64,000 nucleotides of DNA from Pseudomonas sp. AOB-7 (GTDB lineage Bacteria; Pseudomonadota; Gammaproteobacteria; Pseudomonadales; Pseudomonadaceae), in the NCBI RefSeq assembly GCF_003696305.1, contig NZ_RFFK01000001.1, positions 496,001 to 560,000 of the forward strand. Reading direction: 5' to 3'. Position 1 is the first letter of the stretch; every line of letters starts with the position of its first letter. Below, in pieces: positions 27,525 to 37,063 of the stretch. The notes beneath the pieces are model-generated. The model saw nothing but the letters and a program-made list of their open reading frames with translations. It searched no databases and was not told where the DNA came from. The position numbers and the translations under genes were made by a program.

Positions 27525-28457
27525 GTGGGCCCTCTCGAATCTGACGAGCGCGCTGCCAGCGGTCAGCAACGCATCGCCGCCGAATCGATGCCGCAGCACC
27601 TACCGGGCAAGCCTCGCCTATTGCCGGCGCGCCCGCAGTTGCAGGACGCCGTGATGCAGCTGTACAGCCATCACACCGTTACCGACCCGGTTCTGGTCCC
27701 TGCGGTTGTGGAGCCGTTGCTGGTGCTGGTTCTGGCCGGATCGGCCAGGGTCGAGGAGCGTTCACTCGGCGGGCAATGGCAGGCGGCAGAGGTACAGGTC
27801 GGCGACTTCTTCCTGACCAGCACCAGCGAACCCTATGAGATGCGCTGGCAAACCCACGGCGCCGATTGCTTCGAGGTGATGCACCTCTATCTGGGTTTGC
27901 CGCTGATCGATCTGGCTGCACGCGAGGTGCTGGGCGATCAGGAAAGGTCGGTAACCTTTCGCGATATCTCCGGTGCCCGCGATGAGCGGGTGACCGCCAT
28001 GCTGCAGCAGATACGCAAAGAGCTGGTCGACGAACACCAACCCAGTGCCCTGGTGGTGAATTGCCTGACCCAGGCGCTCGCGGTGCATCTGGTACGCAAT
28101 TACCTGGATCCGCACAGCCCAACTCGTAGAGCCAATGCGCTGCAGGCGTACAAGCTTCGCCGTGTGGTCGAGGCGATGAACGAGCGCCTTGCCGAAGATT
28201 TCAGCCTGGCCTACCTGGCTCAGATCGCGGACCTCAGCGAATACTACTTCAGCCGGATGTTCAAACGCGCCACCGGCCTTTCACCCTCGCAGTATTTCAT
28301 CCGTCTGCGCATGAACCGCGCCCGGAGTCTGCTGCTCGAGACCGACCGCAGCGTCATCGACATTGGGCTGGAGGTCGGGTATTCCAGCCCGAGCCATTTC
28401 TCGCAAGTGTTTCGCCGGGAGGTGGGCGTCACCCCCAGCGCCTATCGGCAAACCTGA
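27525..28457 (+). CDS. AraC family transcriptional regulator
   Basis: A 310-residue regulator: N-terminal cupin-like domain (VLVLAGSARVEERSLGG) and C-terminal double helix-turn-helix (LAYLAQIADLSEYYFSRMFK, IGLEVGYSSPSHFSQVFRRE, VGVTPSAYR). The start is placed at GTG 27525, because GGAG lies 5 bases upstream; the ATG at 27588 is the alternative. Regulators of this type often control adjacent reductase or dehydrogenase genes, here the divergent SDR. It is convergent with the flavin reductase, with 13 bp between stops. Confidence 0.8.
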   Translation: MGPLESDERAASGQQRIAAESMPQHLPGKPRLLPARPQLQDAVMQLYSHHTVTDPVLVPAVVEPLLVLVLAGSARVEERSLGGQWQAAEVQVGDFFLTSTSEPYEMRWQTHGADCFEVMHLYLGLPLIDLAAREVLGDQERSVTFRDISGARDERVTAMLQQIRKELVDEHQPSALVVNCLTQALAVHLVRNYLDPHSPTRRANALQAYKLRRVVEAMNERLAEDFSLAYLAQIADLSEYYFSRMFKRATGLSPSQYFIRLRMNRARSLLLETDRSVIDIGLEVGYSSPSHFSQVFRREVGVTPSAYRQT

Positions 28458-28470
28458 GCCACCCCAGATC

Positions 28471-29028
28471 TCAGAGATTCTGGGGCAAGAAGCGCTCACT
28501 CAGATCCAGGGTTCGACCGGCCACGCGGAATTGTCCTCGCCCCTGGTAGTGCAACGTGGCCGGCTCGGTGACGGTCGAGGCCACATGCCCCTTGACGACT
28601 TCCCAGATGAACAGACCGTACTCGTCAATCTGGCTGTCATCGGCCAAGCGGCACTCGAAGCTTGCGTAGCATTCGTCGATGAGGGGCGCCTTCACCCGCG
28701 TTGCAGGCGCCGCGGTCAGGCCACAGGTTGCGAACTTGTCGGAGGATCTGCCCGAGCTGTTGCCCACGGCGACGACGGCCTCGACCAGGTCGGCGGTCGG
28801 TACGTTGATCACGCATTCCCGGCTTCGGCGGATCAGCTCATGGCTATGGTTGCCTTCCCAGATGTAGCAACCGAATAGCGCAGGCCTGAACTGCATCATC
28901 ATGTGCCAACCCATGGTCATGATGTTGCGCTCACCTCGCCAACTGGAGGTGACCAGGACTATCGGGCCCGTCTCGAGATGACGTCGGGTTTCGACCAGCG
29001 GAAAGTCGGTTTTCTGATAGCGGCGCAT
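28471..29028 (-). CDS. Flavin reductase-like domain protein (FMN-binding split barrel)
   Basis: A 185-residue protein with the flavin reductase-like fold: PIVLVTSSWRGERNIMTMGW, RPALFGCYIW, SRECVINVPTADL and the later KAPLIDECYASFECRL. Members bind FMN and supply reduced flavin to monooxygenases or act as stand-alone reductases. No monooxygenase partner is adjacent. In P.-type accessory regions such genes are frequently controlled by a neighbouring AraC regulator, which fits the convergent gene. Confidence 0.8.
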   Translation of the reverse strand: MRRYQKTDFPLVETRRHLETGPIVLVTSSWRGERNIMTMGWHMMMQFRPALFGCYIWEGNHSHELIRRSRECVINVPTADLVEAVVAVGNSSGRSSDKFATCGLTAAPATRVKAPLIDECYASFECRLADDSQIDEYGLFIWEVVKGHVASTVTEPATLHYQGRGQFRVAGRTLDLSERFLPQNL

Positions 29029-29274
29029 GCCCGCCTCCTCTGCTTGAACAATGGAGCGCCAGACTCCCGCAGTCCCGGCGCCTTTGCTGTCGCGAGCCTG
29101 CCCACCCTGTCGGGGAATTGCGGCCAGAAGAAGCCGGGCATCTGCGCGGCTTTTGATGCGCCTGGGACACGAGGTCCGACGACCACGGACTCGAATGGCG
29201 ACGGGTTGTGGTCGAACTTGCGAGGCGCCGTGACGCGGGGATGGCTGGTGCCAGCAAGCGGAGCAGTCATCCGC

Positions 29275-30183
29275 TCAACGGATAGTGAGGTGGGCCGCCA
29301 GGAAATCCATGAACACTCTGACCCTGGTGGGCAACCGCCCCCCTTGCCCCACGTAGACCGCGTGGACCTCGGTTTTCACCGTGGGCAGGTAATCCTCCAG
29401 CACCGGCAGAAGCCTGCCTGCGGCCAGATCCTGCTCGACCTGACAGAAGCCGACGCGCGCGAGGCCGAGCCCCAGGAGCGCCAGGTCGCGAACGCCGTTG
29501 CCATCACTGACTCGAGCGTTGCCCGCCACCGGCACAGAGATCGCCTCGCCATTCTTTTCCCTGAGGCCCCACTCCATGGAAGGCTGGCTGAAGGTGAACC
29601 CCAAGCAGTTATGGGCCGCGAGCTCCGACGGCACCTGCGGGGTGCCGTGCGCTTCGAGATAGGCAGGCGATGCCACGATCAGGGTCCGAGTCTCCCCCAA
29701 ACGTCTGGCGACCAGGTTCGAGTTCTTGAGCGGGCCACTGCGGATCGCGACGTCCGCGCGGGAGCTGATCAGGTCAACGACCTCGTCGCTCAGGTACACC
29801 TCTACCGAGACCCCTGGGTGGTGCTCGAGAAACTCGTTCAGCAGCGGCAGCAGATACAGTCGGCCGATGTCCACGTTGCAGTTGACCCGCACGATTCCCT
29901 GAGGCGCCGAGCTGGCTGCAGCCTCCTGCTCCGCCTCATCGAGAGCGGCCAGGATGGTCAGGCAGCGCTCATAGAAGGCTGCCCCTTCGGGGGTCAGCAG
30001 TTGTCGACGTGTCGAGCGATTGAGCAGGCGGGCGCCGAGCCTGCTCTCCAAACGAGAAACCAGCTTGCTCACCGCCGAGGGGCTCATCGCGCAGCTTTTG
30101 GCCGCTGCCGTGTAACCGCCGTCCTCGACGACCCTGACGAAGACGCTCATTTCGGCGAAGCAGTTTATGTCTAGCCGTCTCAT
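29275..30183 (-). CDS. LysR family transcriptional regulator
   Basis: A 302-residue LTTR. The winged helix is MSVFVRVVEDGGYTAAAKSC then SPSAVSKLVSRLESRLGARL; the effector domain follows from about residue 90 (IVRVNCNVDIGRLYLLPLLN). The subgroup resembles CrgA/DhcR-like regulators that control divergent redox genes. It is divergent from the NAD(P)H-FMN reductase gene at 30330, with 146 bp between them, so that operon (reductase, SDR, Atu4866 protein) is its probable target. Confidence 0.85.
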   Translation of the reverse strand: MRRLDINCFAEMSVFVRVVEDGGYTAAAKSCAMSPSAVSKLVSRLESRLGARLLNRSTRRQLLTPEGAAFYERCLTILAALDEAEQEAAASSAPQGIVRVNCNVDIGRLYLLPLLNEFLEHHPGVSVEVYLSDEVVDLISSRADVAIRSGPLKNSNLVARRLGETRTLIVASPAYLEAHGTPQVPSELAAHNCLGFTFSQPSMEWGLREKNGEAISVPVAGNARVSDGNGVRDLALLGLGLARVGFCQVEQDLAAGRLLPVLEDYLPTVKTEVHAVYVGQGGRLPTRVRVFMDFLAAHLTIR

Positions 30184-30329
30184 ATGAATTCACGTCACAA
30201 GTGGTATGCCTGAGGACCGGCTATATCGGCCGGATCATCGCTCTTACGCTGTTTCCCAGAGCCCGAGCTGAACCTCGAAATTCAGCAACAGACGTGCCAC
30301 CGCAAGCGGAAATGTGTCGGGAGGATGCG

Positions 30330-30866
30330 ATGAACAGCAAGGTCAAACTGGTCCTGATTTACGAAGGAAACGATGAAGAAGCGATCGGCCCTGCGTTGGC
30401 GAGATGGGCCTCGGTGGTTATAGCGCAACGCGCCGAATTCGACTGCTGCCTGCTCGATACCTCTCAGCAGCGAGCAGCGCTTGGTCAACTCGCCAGGGCC
30501 GATGCCTTCCTGATCCTCGCGTCGGAACAAAGCCATGGTTACTCCGCCGAACTGAAGGCCTTCATCGACCAGGCGACGATTCGCTGGCAGGCCAGGCCGG
30601 TGGCCTTCATTGGCTATGGCGGTGAATCGGGTGGCATGAACGCCATAGCTCAGCTTCGCCAGGTCCTGGCGGGGCAGCACGCCGTTCCCATCTGCAGCGT
30701 AGTCACACTGCCCAATCCGTGGGCGCTATTGGATGAGAATGGATCTTGTCGTCTGTCGGATCAGGCAAGAATTCCCATGGCACGCATGTTGGTTCTACTG
30801 AACTGGTGGGCAATAGCCCTTAGGTCAGCACGGGAGCAAAAGCCTTATGAGCTGGTGAGCCAGTAA
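30330..30866 (+). CDS. NADPH-dependent FMN reductase family protein
   Basis: A 178-residue flavodoxin-fold protein starting MNSKVKLVLIYEGNDEEAIG, with ADAFLILASEQSHGYSAELK (the family ASPEYNGSYP region is altered) and FIGYGGESGGMNAIAQLRQV. A GGGAGG site precedes the ATG at good spacing. Members reduce FMN, quinones or azo compounds with NADPH. First gene of a plus-strand group with the SDR at 30989 and the Atu4866-type gene at 31845, opposite a LysR regulator. The altered phosphate-binding motif makes activity less certain. Confidence 0.75.
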   Translation: MNSKVKLVLIYEGNDEEAIGPALARWASVVIAQRAEFDCCLLDTSQQRAALGQLARADAFLILASEQSHGYSAELKAFIDQATIRWQARPVAFIGYGGESGGMNAIAQLRQVLAGQHAVPICSVVTLPNPWALLDENGSCRLSDQARIPMARMLVLLNWWAIALRSAREQKPYELVSQ

Positions 30867-30988
30867 CGGCACTTATGCAGGATTAGGCAATAACTGCGCA
30901 GTAATCGATTAACGACTACCAGTCCCTTAACCCTAATCTTTTTCCAGGCCCACTTGCGGGTGAACAGTGAACCGGAGAGGAAAAGACC

Positions 30989-31726
30989 ATGAAGAATGTT
31001 GAAGGCAAGGTCATCGTCATTACTGGCGCCAGCAGCGGTATTGGTGAAGCCACTGCACGGCTGCTGGCCAGCCGCGGAGCGAAGGTGATGCTGGGTGCTC
31101 GGCGCACTGACCGTCTCGAGCAGATTGCAGGCGAGATTCAGGTAGCCGGTGGGACCGCCGCGTTTCGGGCCCTCGACGTGACCAGCAGAGAAGACGTCCG
31201 GGACTTCATTGACTTCACCGTCACGCGCTTCGGTCGGGTCGATGTCCTGATCAACAACGCGGGCGTAATGCCGCTTTCCAAACTCGAAGCTCTCAAGGTG
31301 GACGAGTGGGACCGCATGATCGATGTCAACATTCGTGGGGTGCTGCACGGCATCGCAGCGACGCTTCCGCTGATGCAGCAGCAACGCGCCGGGCAGATCA
31401 TCAACATCGCCTCGATTGGTGCATACGCCGTCAGTCCGACCGCGGCTGTCTACTGTGCGACCAAGTACGCCGTGCGAGCCATTTCCGAGGGCCTCCGGCA
31501 GGAGGTCGGCGGCGACATCCGGGTGACCGTCATCGCACCTGGCGTAACCGAATCCGAGCTGGCTGACAGCATCTCCGATGAGGGCGGTCGCGCCGAAATG
31601 GTGGAGTTCCGCAAGATCGCCATCCCTGCCGAGGCCATAGCTCGAGCAATCGCCTATGCCGTCGAACAGCCCGCGGACGTAGACGTCAGCGAGCTGATCG
31701 TGCGGCCCACGGCGAGCCCCTTCTGA
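30989..31726 (+). CDS. Short-chain dehydrogenase/reductase (SDR), NADP type
   Basis: A 245-residue SDR with ITGASSGIGEATARLLASRG, the Arg after beta-2 (GARRTDRL) that favours NADP, NNAGV, catalytic Ser in NIASIGAYAV and the YCATK pair. C-terminal VSELIVRPTASPF is typical of the YdfG/serine-dehydrogenase-like group. Start has a GAGAGG site upstream. Probably the second gene of the LysR-controlled redox group. Confidence 0.85.
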   Translation: MKNVEGKVIVITGASSGIGEATARLLASRGAKVMLGARRTDRLEQIAGEIQVAGGTAAFRALDVTSREDVRDFIDFTVTRFGRVDVLINNAGVMPLSKLEALKVDEWDRMIDVNIRGVLHGIAATLPLMQQQRAGQIINIASIGAYAVSPTAAVYCATKYAVRAISEGLRQEVGGDIRVTVIAPGVTESELADSISDEGGRAEMVEFRKIAIPAEAIARAIAYAVEQPADVDVSELIVRPTASPF

Positions 31727-31844
31727 CGGTTGAGCAACGTCGCGGCTGGCCTTCTGCGAGGCCAGCTTGCGCGCAGGCTCGCGCAGCTGCATCGCAATAC
31801 CAGGCAAGGCAAGTCGCATCTTTCCCCAACAGAGGATCAGCGAA

Positions 31845-32108
31845 ATGGCGAAACCGTCGGGAGATCAGAACAAGTACGTTGGCATGTGGGTGACCGCGGA
31901 TGGCCGCATTCGTCACGAGCTGCTTGCCGGTGGCCGTTACGACGAGGCCCGCGGCAAGAAGAAAAGTGCCTATCAGGGGCGCTACTGGCTTGAGGGCGAC
32001 CATATCGAATACGTGGACGATACCGGCTTCACCGCAGATGGCGAGTTCCGTGATGGTGTGCTCTACCACGCCGGGATGGTTCTCTATCGCGAAGAGATGG
32101 AATCCTAA
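31845..32108 (+). CDS. Atu4866 domain protein
   Basis: An 87-residue protein beginning MAKPSGDQNKYVGMWVTADG with repeated strand motifs (GRIRHELLAGGRYDEARG, YQGRYWLEGDHIEYVDDTG, FRDGVLYHAGMVLYRE), matching the small beta-sandwich Atu4866 family. AGAGG precedes the ATG; the alternative start at 31767 lacks one. Proteins of this family are commonly found next to SDR genes under LysR control, as here. The function is unknown; some act as lipocalin-like binders. Confidence 0.75.
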   Translation: MAKPSGDQNKYVGMWVTADGRIRHELLAGGRYDEARGKKKSAYQGRYWLEGDHIEYVDDTGFTADGEFRDGVLYHAGMVLYREEMES

Positions 32109-32118
32109 CTAGGAGCTG

Positions 32119-32182
32119 ACCGTCCGCTATTGGCCGGTTGCAGCCGCTCGTGAGAGGCAGCTACCGGCCAAAAGCGGACGGT
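32119..32182. repeat. Long palindrome between Atu4866 gene and dddC
   Basis: Inverted repeat with 23-bp arms differing at two positions: left arm 32119-32141, right arm 32160-32182, both containing the core ACCGGCCAAAAGCGGAC or its complement. It lies between convergent genes and can act as a bidirectional terminator. A half copy of the same element lies at 41369-41397, on the other side of the ddd cluster. Confidence 0.75.
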
Positions 32183-32320
32183 TCTTCAGTGGCTAAAAAG
32201 ACATTAATTGAGGCTTGGAGGTCTCTACAAAATCTGAGGCGATTCAATGTGTAGCTCCTCCAGAACTGCCCCGCTGATATCAAGGAGGTGCAGCTCTGGT
32301 GGAGTATTAAGCGACCGGCG

Positions 32321-33817
32321 TTACTTCATCGTTGGCATGGAGAACGAGACGCTCTCGCGCACCCCTGCCGACGGCCAGCGCTGTGTGACTGTCTTGCGCT
32401 TGGTGTAGAAGCGAACGGCATCCGGGCCGTAGGCGTGCAGATCACCGAACAGCGAACGCTTCCAGCCGCCGAAGCTGTGATAGGCCACGGGCACCGGCAG
32501 GGGCACGTTGATGCCGACCATGCCGACCTTGATGTTGTCGGAGAAGTAACGAGCCGCTTCGCCATCACGGGTAAAGATACAAGTACCGTTACCGTATTCG
32601 TGGGCATCGATCAGATCCATCGCGGCCTGCATGCTGTCGACCCGTACGACCTGCAGCACCGGGCCGAAGATCTCTTCCTTGTAGCTGAGCATGTCGGGGC
32701 TAACCCGATCAATTAGCGTACCGCCAACGAAGAAGCCGTTTTCGTGCCCCGCCACCTGCGGGTTGCGGCCATCGACCACGATCGTCGCGCCCTGTGCCTC
32801 GGCGCTGTCGATGTAGCCGACCACCTTCTGCTGATGGGCCTTGGTAATCACCGGGCCGAAGTCGTTGCTCTTGTCCGAGTAGGCGCCGACTTTCAGCGAC
32901 TGCATGGCAGCCTGCATCTTCTCGATCAGCGTGTCGGCGGCTGCATCGCCCACGGCGACGGCCACGGACAGCGCCATGCAGCGCTCGCCGGAGGAGCCAA
33001 AGGCAGCCCCCAGCAGTTGATTGACAGCGTTGTCCATGTCGGCATCGGGCATCACGATGGCGTGGTTCTTCGCTCCGCCCAGGGCCTGGCAGCGCTTGCC
33101 GTTGGCGTTGGCGGTCTTGTAGATGTACTCGGCGATCGGCGTCGAACCCACGAAGCTGACGGCCTGCACGCGCGGGTCGCCAAGCAGGGTGTCGACCGCT
33201 TCCTTGTCGCCGTTGACCACGTTCATCACCCCATCGGGCAGACCGGCTTCCTGCAGCAGCTGGGCGATGAACAGGGTCGAGCTGGGGTCGCGCTCGGACG
33301 GCTTGAGCACGAAGCAGTTGCCGCAGACGATGGCCATGGGGAACATCCACAGCGGCACCATCGCCGGGAAGTTGAACGGGGTAATGCCGGCCACCACGCC
33401 CAGCGGCTGGAACTCGCTCCAGGAGTCGATGTTCGGGCCGACGTTCTTGCTGTGCTCGCCCTTGAGCAGCTCCGGGGCACCACAGGCGTACTCGACGTTT
33501 TCGATGCCGCGCTGCAGCTCGCCCAGCGCGTCATGGGCGATCTTGCCGTGCTCCTCACCGATCATCTGGGCGATGCGCTCGGCGTTCTGCTCCAGCAGCT
33601 CCTTGAAGCGGAACATGATCCGCGCGCGCTTGATCGGCGGCGTGTTGCGCCATTCCGGGAAGGCCGCTTCGGCGGCGGCGATGGCCTGCTCGACAGTGGT
33701 CTTGGCAGCCAGGGCCACTTGCTTGCTGACCTCGCCGGTGGAGGGGTTATACACGTCCTGCAGACGGGCGGCGTCGTTGATGATCCGGCCGTTGATCAGG
33801 TGTCCTACTGTGTTCAT
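32321..33817 (-). CDS. dddC: DddC, malonate-semialdehyde dehydrogenase (MmsA-type, CoA-acylating)
   Basis: A 498-residue aldehyde dehydrogenase of the methylmalonate-semialdehyde family: PFNFPAMVPLWMFPMAIVCG, GSTPIAEYIY, ALGGAKNHAIVMPDAD and the catalytic Cys280 in GSSGERCMALS. Alone it would be called mmsA of valine or inositol breakdown. Here it is the last gene of the run dddD-dddT-dddB-dddC, where DddC turns malonate semialdehyde into acetyl-CoA and CO2. TGAGGAG precedes the ATG. No mmsB or other valine genes are near. Confidence 0.85.
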   Translation of the reverse strand: MNTVGHLINGRIINDAARLQDVYNPSTGEVSKQVALAAKTTVEQAIAAAEAAFPEWRNTPPIKRARIMFRFKELLEQNAERIAQMIGEEHGKIAHDALGELQRGIENVEYACGAPELLKGEHSKNVGPNIDSWSEFQPLGVVAGITPFNFPAMVPLWMFPMAIVCGNCFVLKPSERDPSSTLFIAQLLQEAGLPDGVMNVVNGDKEAVDTLLGDPRVQAVSFVGSTPIAEYIYKTANANGKRCQALGGAKNHAIVMPDADMDNAVNQLLGAAFGSSGERCMALSVAVAVGDAAADTLIEKMQAAMQSLKVGAYSDKSNDFGPVITKAHQQKVVGYIDSAEAQGATIVVDGRNPQVAGHENGFFVGGTLIDRVSPDMLSYKEEIFGPVLQVVRVDSMQAAMDLIDAHEYGNGTCIFTRDGEAARYFSDNIKVGMVGINVPLPVPVAYHSFGGWKRSLFGDLHAYGPDAVRFYTKRKTVTQRWPSAGVRESVSFSMPTMK

Positions 33818-33882
33818 TGGGTGACTCCTCAGAAGTGAGCGACAGGGCGCAGAGCCGCTGCCTGAACGTTGGGAAATGGGGC

Positions 33883-35040
33883 CTACCAGAGGCTGCGGTA
33901 GAGCTCGATCATTTGCCCAACCGTGGGCACGCGCGGGTTGTTGCCCGGCGAGCCGGATGCCAGCGCCTGCTGCGCCATCGTCGGCATCAGTTGGAAAAAG
34001 CGCTCGCGGTCGATGCCGAACTGCTCCGGGGTCGGAACCTGCAGCTCGTCATTGAGCGCCTGTAGTTCGGCGAGCAGCTTGGCGTTGGCCTGCTCGGTGC
34101 TGTCCTGCCCGGTGGCGACCCCCATGGCCCGCGCACAGTCGGCGTAGCGCTCGGCAGCGGCGGGGATGGAAAAGGCCGTCACGCTGTGCAGCAGCATGGC
34201 GTTGGACAGGCCATGGGGTACATGGAAGAAGGCGCCGATCGGCCGGCTCATGCCATGCACCAGTGCCACCGAAGCGCTGGAAAAGGCGACGCCGGCGAGG
34301 GTCGAGCCCAGCATCATGGCCTCGCGGGCGGCCTTGTCGGAGCCGTCATGGTAGGCGCGGCGCAGGTTCGGAGCGATCAGGCGCATGGCCGCCAGGGCCT
34401 GGCTGTCGCTATAGAGGTTGGCCTTCTGGCTTACATAAGCCTCGATGGCGTGAGTCAGGGCATCGAGGCCGGTATCGGCGGTGACACGCGGCGGCAGACT
34501 GAGCGTCAGGCTGTAATCGACCAGTGCGGCGACGGGCATGAAGCCGATGCCGACGCAGAGCATTTTCTCGTCGTTCTGCTCGTCGGTGATAATGGTGAAC
34601 CGGGTCACCTCCGAGCCGGTGCCAGCCGTGGTGGGCACCGCGATGATCGGCAGGCCGGTCTCGGTGACGTTGCGCGGAAACTTGTAGTCGCGCATTTCGC
34701 CGCCCAGTTTGGCCAGGATGCCGATGGCCTTGGCGCTGTCGATTGGGCTACCTCCACCCAAGGCGATGATGCTGTCGTAATCGCCTGCGCGCGCCTTCTC
34801 CACCCCGGCCCGAATCGAATCGACCGTAGGCTCGGGAACGGTGTCGGCGAAAATGTCCGCCTTCAGACCGCTTGCAGCCAGGGCGGCCTGAATACGTCCG
34901 GCGTACCCCAGTTGAACCATCATCTTGTCGGTGATCAGCAGCGGGCGCGAACAGCCGAGACTGCTCAGCACGTTCGGGATGGCCTCGCTGGCACCGGCGC
35001 CTAACTGCATGATGCGGGGCAGTATCACTTGATTGGTCAT
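33883..35040 (-). CDS. dddB: DddB, iron-containing alcohol dehydrogenase
   Basis: A 385-residue group III alcohol dehydrogenase. NAD site GGGSPIDSAKAIG near residue 95, family metal ligands in LTHAIEAYVS, LVHGMSRPIGAFFHVPHGLS. Start MTNQVILPRIM with TGGAG 6 bases upstream. In DddD-type DMSP clusters DddB oxidises 3-hydroxypropionate to malonate semialdehyde, the substrate of DddC. Position between dddT and dddC matches the Marinomonas and Pseudomonas clusters. Confidence 0.87.
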   Translation of the reverse strand: MTNQVILPRIMQLGAGASEAIPNVLSSLGCSRPLLITDKMMVQLGYAGRIQAALAASGLKADIFADTVPEPTVDSIRAGVEKARAGDYDSIIALGGGSPIDSAKAIGILAKLGGEMRDYKFPRNVTETGLPIIAVPTTAGTGSEVTRFTIITDEQNDEKMLCVGIGFMPVAALVDYSLTLSLPPRVTADTGLDALTHAIEAYVSQKANLYSDSQALAAMRLIAPNLRRAYHDGSDKAAREAMMLGSTLAGVAFSSASVALVHGMSRPIGAFFHVPHGLSNAMLLHSVTAFSIPAAAERYADCARAMGVATGQDSTEQANAKLLAELQALNDELQVPTPEQFGIDRERFFQLMPTMAQQALASGSPGNNPRVPTVGQMIELYRSLW

Positions 35041-35155
35041 GTGCACTCCAGGTTGTGTAGGCATGAGAGGACCCCTGGGACCTGCTAGGCCATCCCATGC
35101 GTTGTCTGAGAAATGTCTGGTGTAGCGCGGGCAGTGACGGTGCCCGGCGTTTACG

Positions 35156-36802
35156 CTATTGGTCGGAACTCATAGGTGCCGCGGGATTAGGGGCTGCGCC
35201 ATAGGCATAGCCAGGACTCCCATGGGCCGGTCCGCTCTGGCTGGTCGGAGCCACGCTATCGACGATCAGCGTCGGTGAAGTCAGGCGCTTGCCAAAGTCT
35301 TGATTGAGCATGCGCAGCAGCGACCATGCGAGGACGCCCAGTACCGGAATTAATGGCAGGGCCACGATAATGGTGGAGGTTTGCACCGCCTTGAGCCCGC
35401 CCACCTTGATCAGGCCGATGCCAACCACCGCCAGCAGCAGCGCCCAGGTGATGCGAATCCAGCGGCGTGGTTCCTCATAACCGGACAGCTCGCGCGAGGT
35501 GACCGACGCCAGCACGTAGGCCGCCGAATCCAGAGTCGTGGCGAGGAAGACGAAGCACAGCAGAACGAAGACCGCGATAACCAACTCGGCCATGGGCATG
35601 GTCTTCAGGATCGCCAGGACAGTGGCGGGAATACCCTGCTGGTTGAGAATGGCGCTGACATCCAGTGCCCCTGAGAGCTGCAGGTCGAGGGCATAGCCAC
35701 CCCACACCGCGAAAAACACCCAGCAACCCAGGCTGCCCCAGATCAGCTCGGCGAACACCAGTTCCCTGATGGTACGACCACGGGAGATGCGCGCAACGAA
35801 AAGACCCATCATGGGCGCATAGGCGATCCACCAGGCCCAGTAGAAGATGGTCCAGTCCTGGGGAAAGCTGCCCTTGGCGACAGGGTCGGTCCACAGGCTC
35901 ATCTGCACGAAGTTGTTGACCATCAGGCCGACGCTATTGGACCAGCCGTTGATGATGAACAGGGTTGGACCGATGGCCAGGACAAACAGCAGGAGCAGCA
36001 CCGCCAGATAGACGTTGATGTCACTGAGGATCTTGATGCCTTTGCTCAGGCCGTACCACACGCTCATGCCGAACAAGGCGGTCCACAGGCCGAGAATCAG
36101 CATGTCTAGGCCGAAGGAGGGCTGCAGGCCGAGAACGTCGGAAGCCAACATCGAAACCAGCGGTACTGCCAACCCCAGCGAGGTACCTACACCGCCGACG
36201 ATGCCGAAAACCACCACGGTATCCAGCAAGGTACCCATCCAACCGTTGGCCTTGTCGCCCAGTAGTCCTCGGGCTGCTACTGATAGGCGCACTCCTGGCT
36301 GACGGCGAACGTACATGGAGTAGGCAATAGGAATCGCCGGTAGGCAGTAGAAGGCCCAGGGCGTCAGGCCCCAGTGGAACTGCCCGTAGGCCAGCGCCCA
36401 CTCGGCCGCTTCCTTGCTTTTGGCTGCGATGCCTAGCGGCGGGCTATCGAAGTAGTAGATCGGCTCGACCCAGGCCCAATTGGCGATGGCGATACCGATA
36501 CCGCCACAGAAAATCATGGCGACCCAGCTGAAGTAGGAAAACTCGGGTAGGTCCTCGGCACGGCCGAGGTGAACCTGGCCGTAGCGCCCCAGGGCGAGCC
36601 ACAGCAGGAACACCACCGCGCCGAGGCCAGCGATCAGATAGAGCCAACCGAAACTGCCGGTGGCGAAGCCGAACAGCTGCTTGATGACCAGGTTTCCAGA
36701 CTCGGGAAACAGGACCAGGGGAATGGTGATGCCGAGAATAACGGCAATCGAAGGCCAGAATACTCGCCCGTCTAGGGCCGAGCCGTGGTTAATGTTACTC
36801 AT
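35156..36802 (-). CDS. dddT: DddT, BCCT family DMSP/betaine transporter
   Basis: A 548-residue BCCT carrier with about twelve helices. Family signatures: WTIFYWAWWIAYAPMMGLFV followed by ARISRGRTIRELV, and GGIGIAIANWAWVEPIYYF. Substrates of the family are quaternary ammonium or sulfonium osmolytes taken up with Na+ or H+. Between dddD and dddB the most likely substrate is DMSP. The Ala/Gly/Pro/Tyr-rich C-terminal tail (~30 residues) is unusual and lacks the long charged tail of osmosensing BetP-type carriers, consistent with a catabolic rather than osmotic role. GAGGAG upstream of the ATG. Confidence 0.88.
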   Translation of the reverse strand: MSNINHGSALDGRVFWPSIAVILGITIPLVLFPESGNLVIKQLFGFATGSFGWLYLIAGLGAVVFLLWLALGRYGQVHLGRAEDLPEFSYFSWVAMIFCGGIGIAIANWAWVEPIYYFDSPPLGIAAKSKEAAEWALAYGQFHWGLTPWAFYCLPAIPIAYSMYVRRQPGVRLSVAARGLLGDKANGWMGTLLDTVVVFGIVGGVGTSLGLAVPLVSMLASDVLGLQPSFGLDMLILGLWTALFGMSVWYGLSKGIKILSDINVYLAVLLLLFVLAIGPTLFIINGWSNSVGLMVNNFVQMSLWTDPVAKGSFPQDWTIFYWAWWIAYAPMMGLFVARISRGRTIRELVFAELIWGSLGCWVFFAVWGGYALDLQLSGALDVSAILNQQGIPATVLAILKTMPMAELVIAVFVLLCFVFLATTLDSAAYVLASVTSRELSGYEEPRRWIRITWALLLAVVGIGLIKVGGLKAVQTSTIIVALPLIPVLGVLAWSLLRMLNQDFGKRLTSPTLIVDSVAPTSQSGPAHGSPGYAYGAAPNPAAPMSSDQ

Positions 36803-37063
36803 CGCGAAAATCTCCTCTTGTAGGCTGGCTACGGTGGCGCGCGTTAAGCGGGCACCGGGAGCCGTAGTGCGCGGAAACGGATTGCGGGTTATCCGTCGTA
36901 TCGCTCGGCGCCAAAGCGCTGCCGGTCGAAGAGAGGGCGATGAACATCGGGTGTGGCTTTCTTGTATTTGTTATTCATGATGCTTCTCATAAGGTCGTTT
37001 CAGGGGAAATCGCCCTGGCCTGCTGGGCAGCGGCCTGCCAGGGCGACAACTGGCACCGGGCGG

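Noticed and set aside
32321..33817. Valine or inositol catabolism for the MmsA-type dehydrogenase
   Set aside because: No other val or iol genes are adjacent, while dddD, dddT, dddB and a LysR regulator are in the known order.
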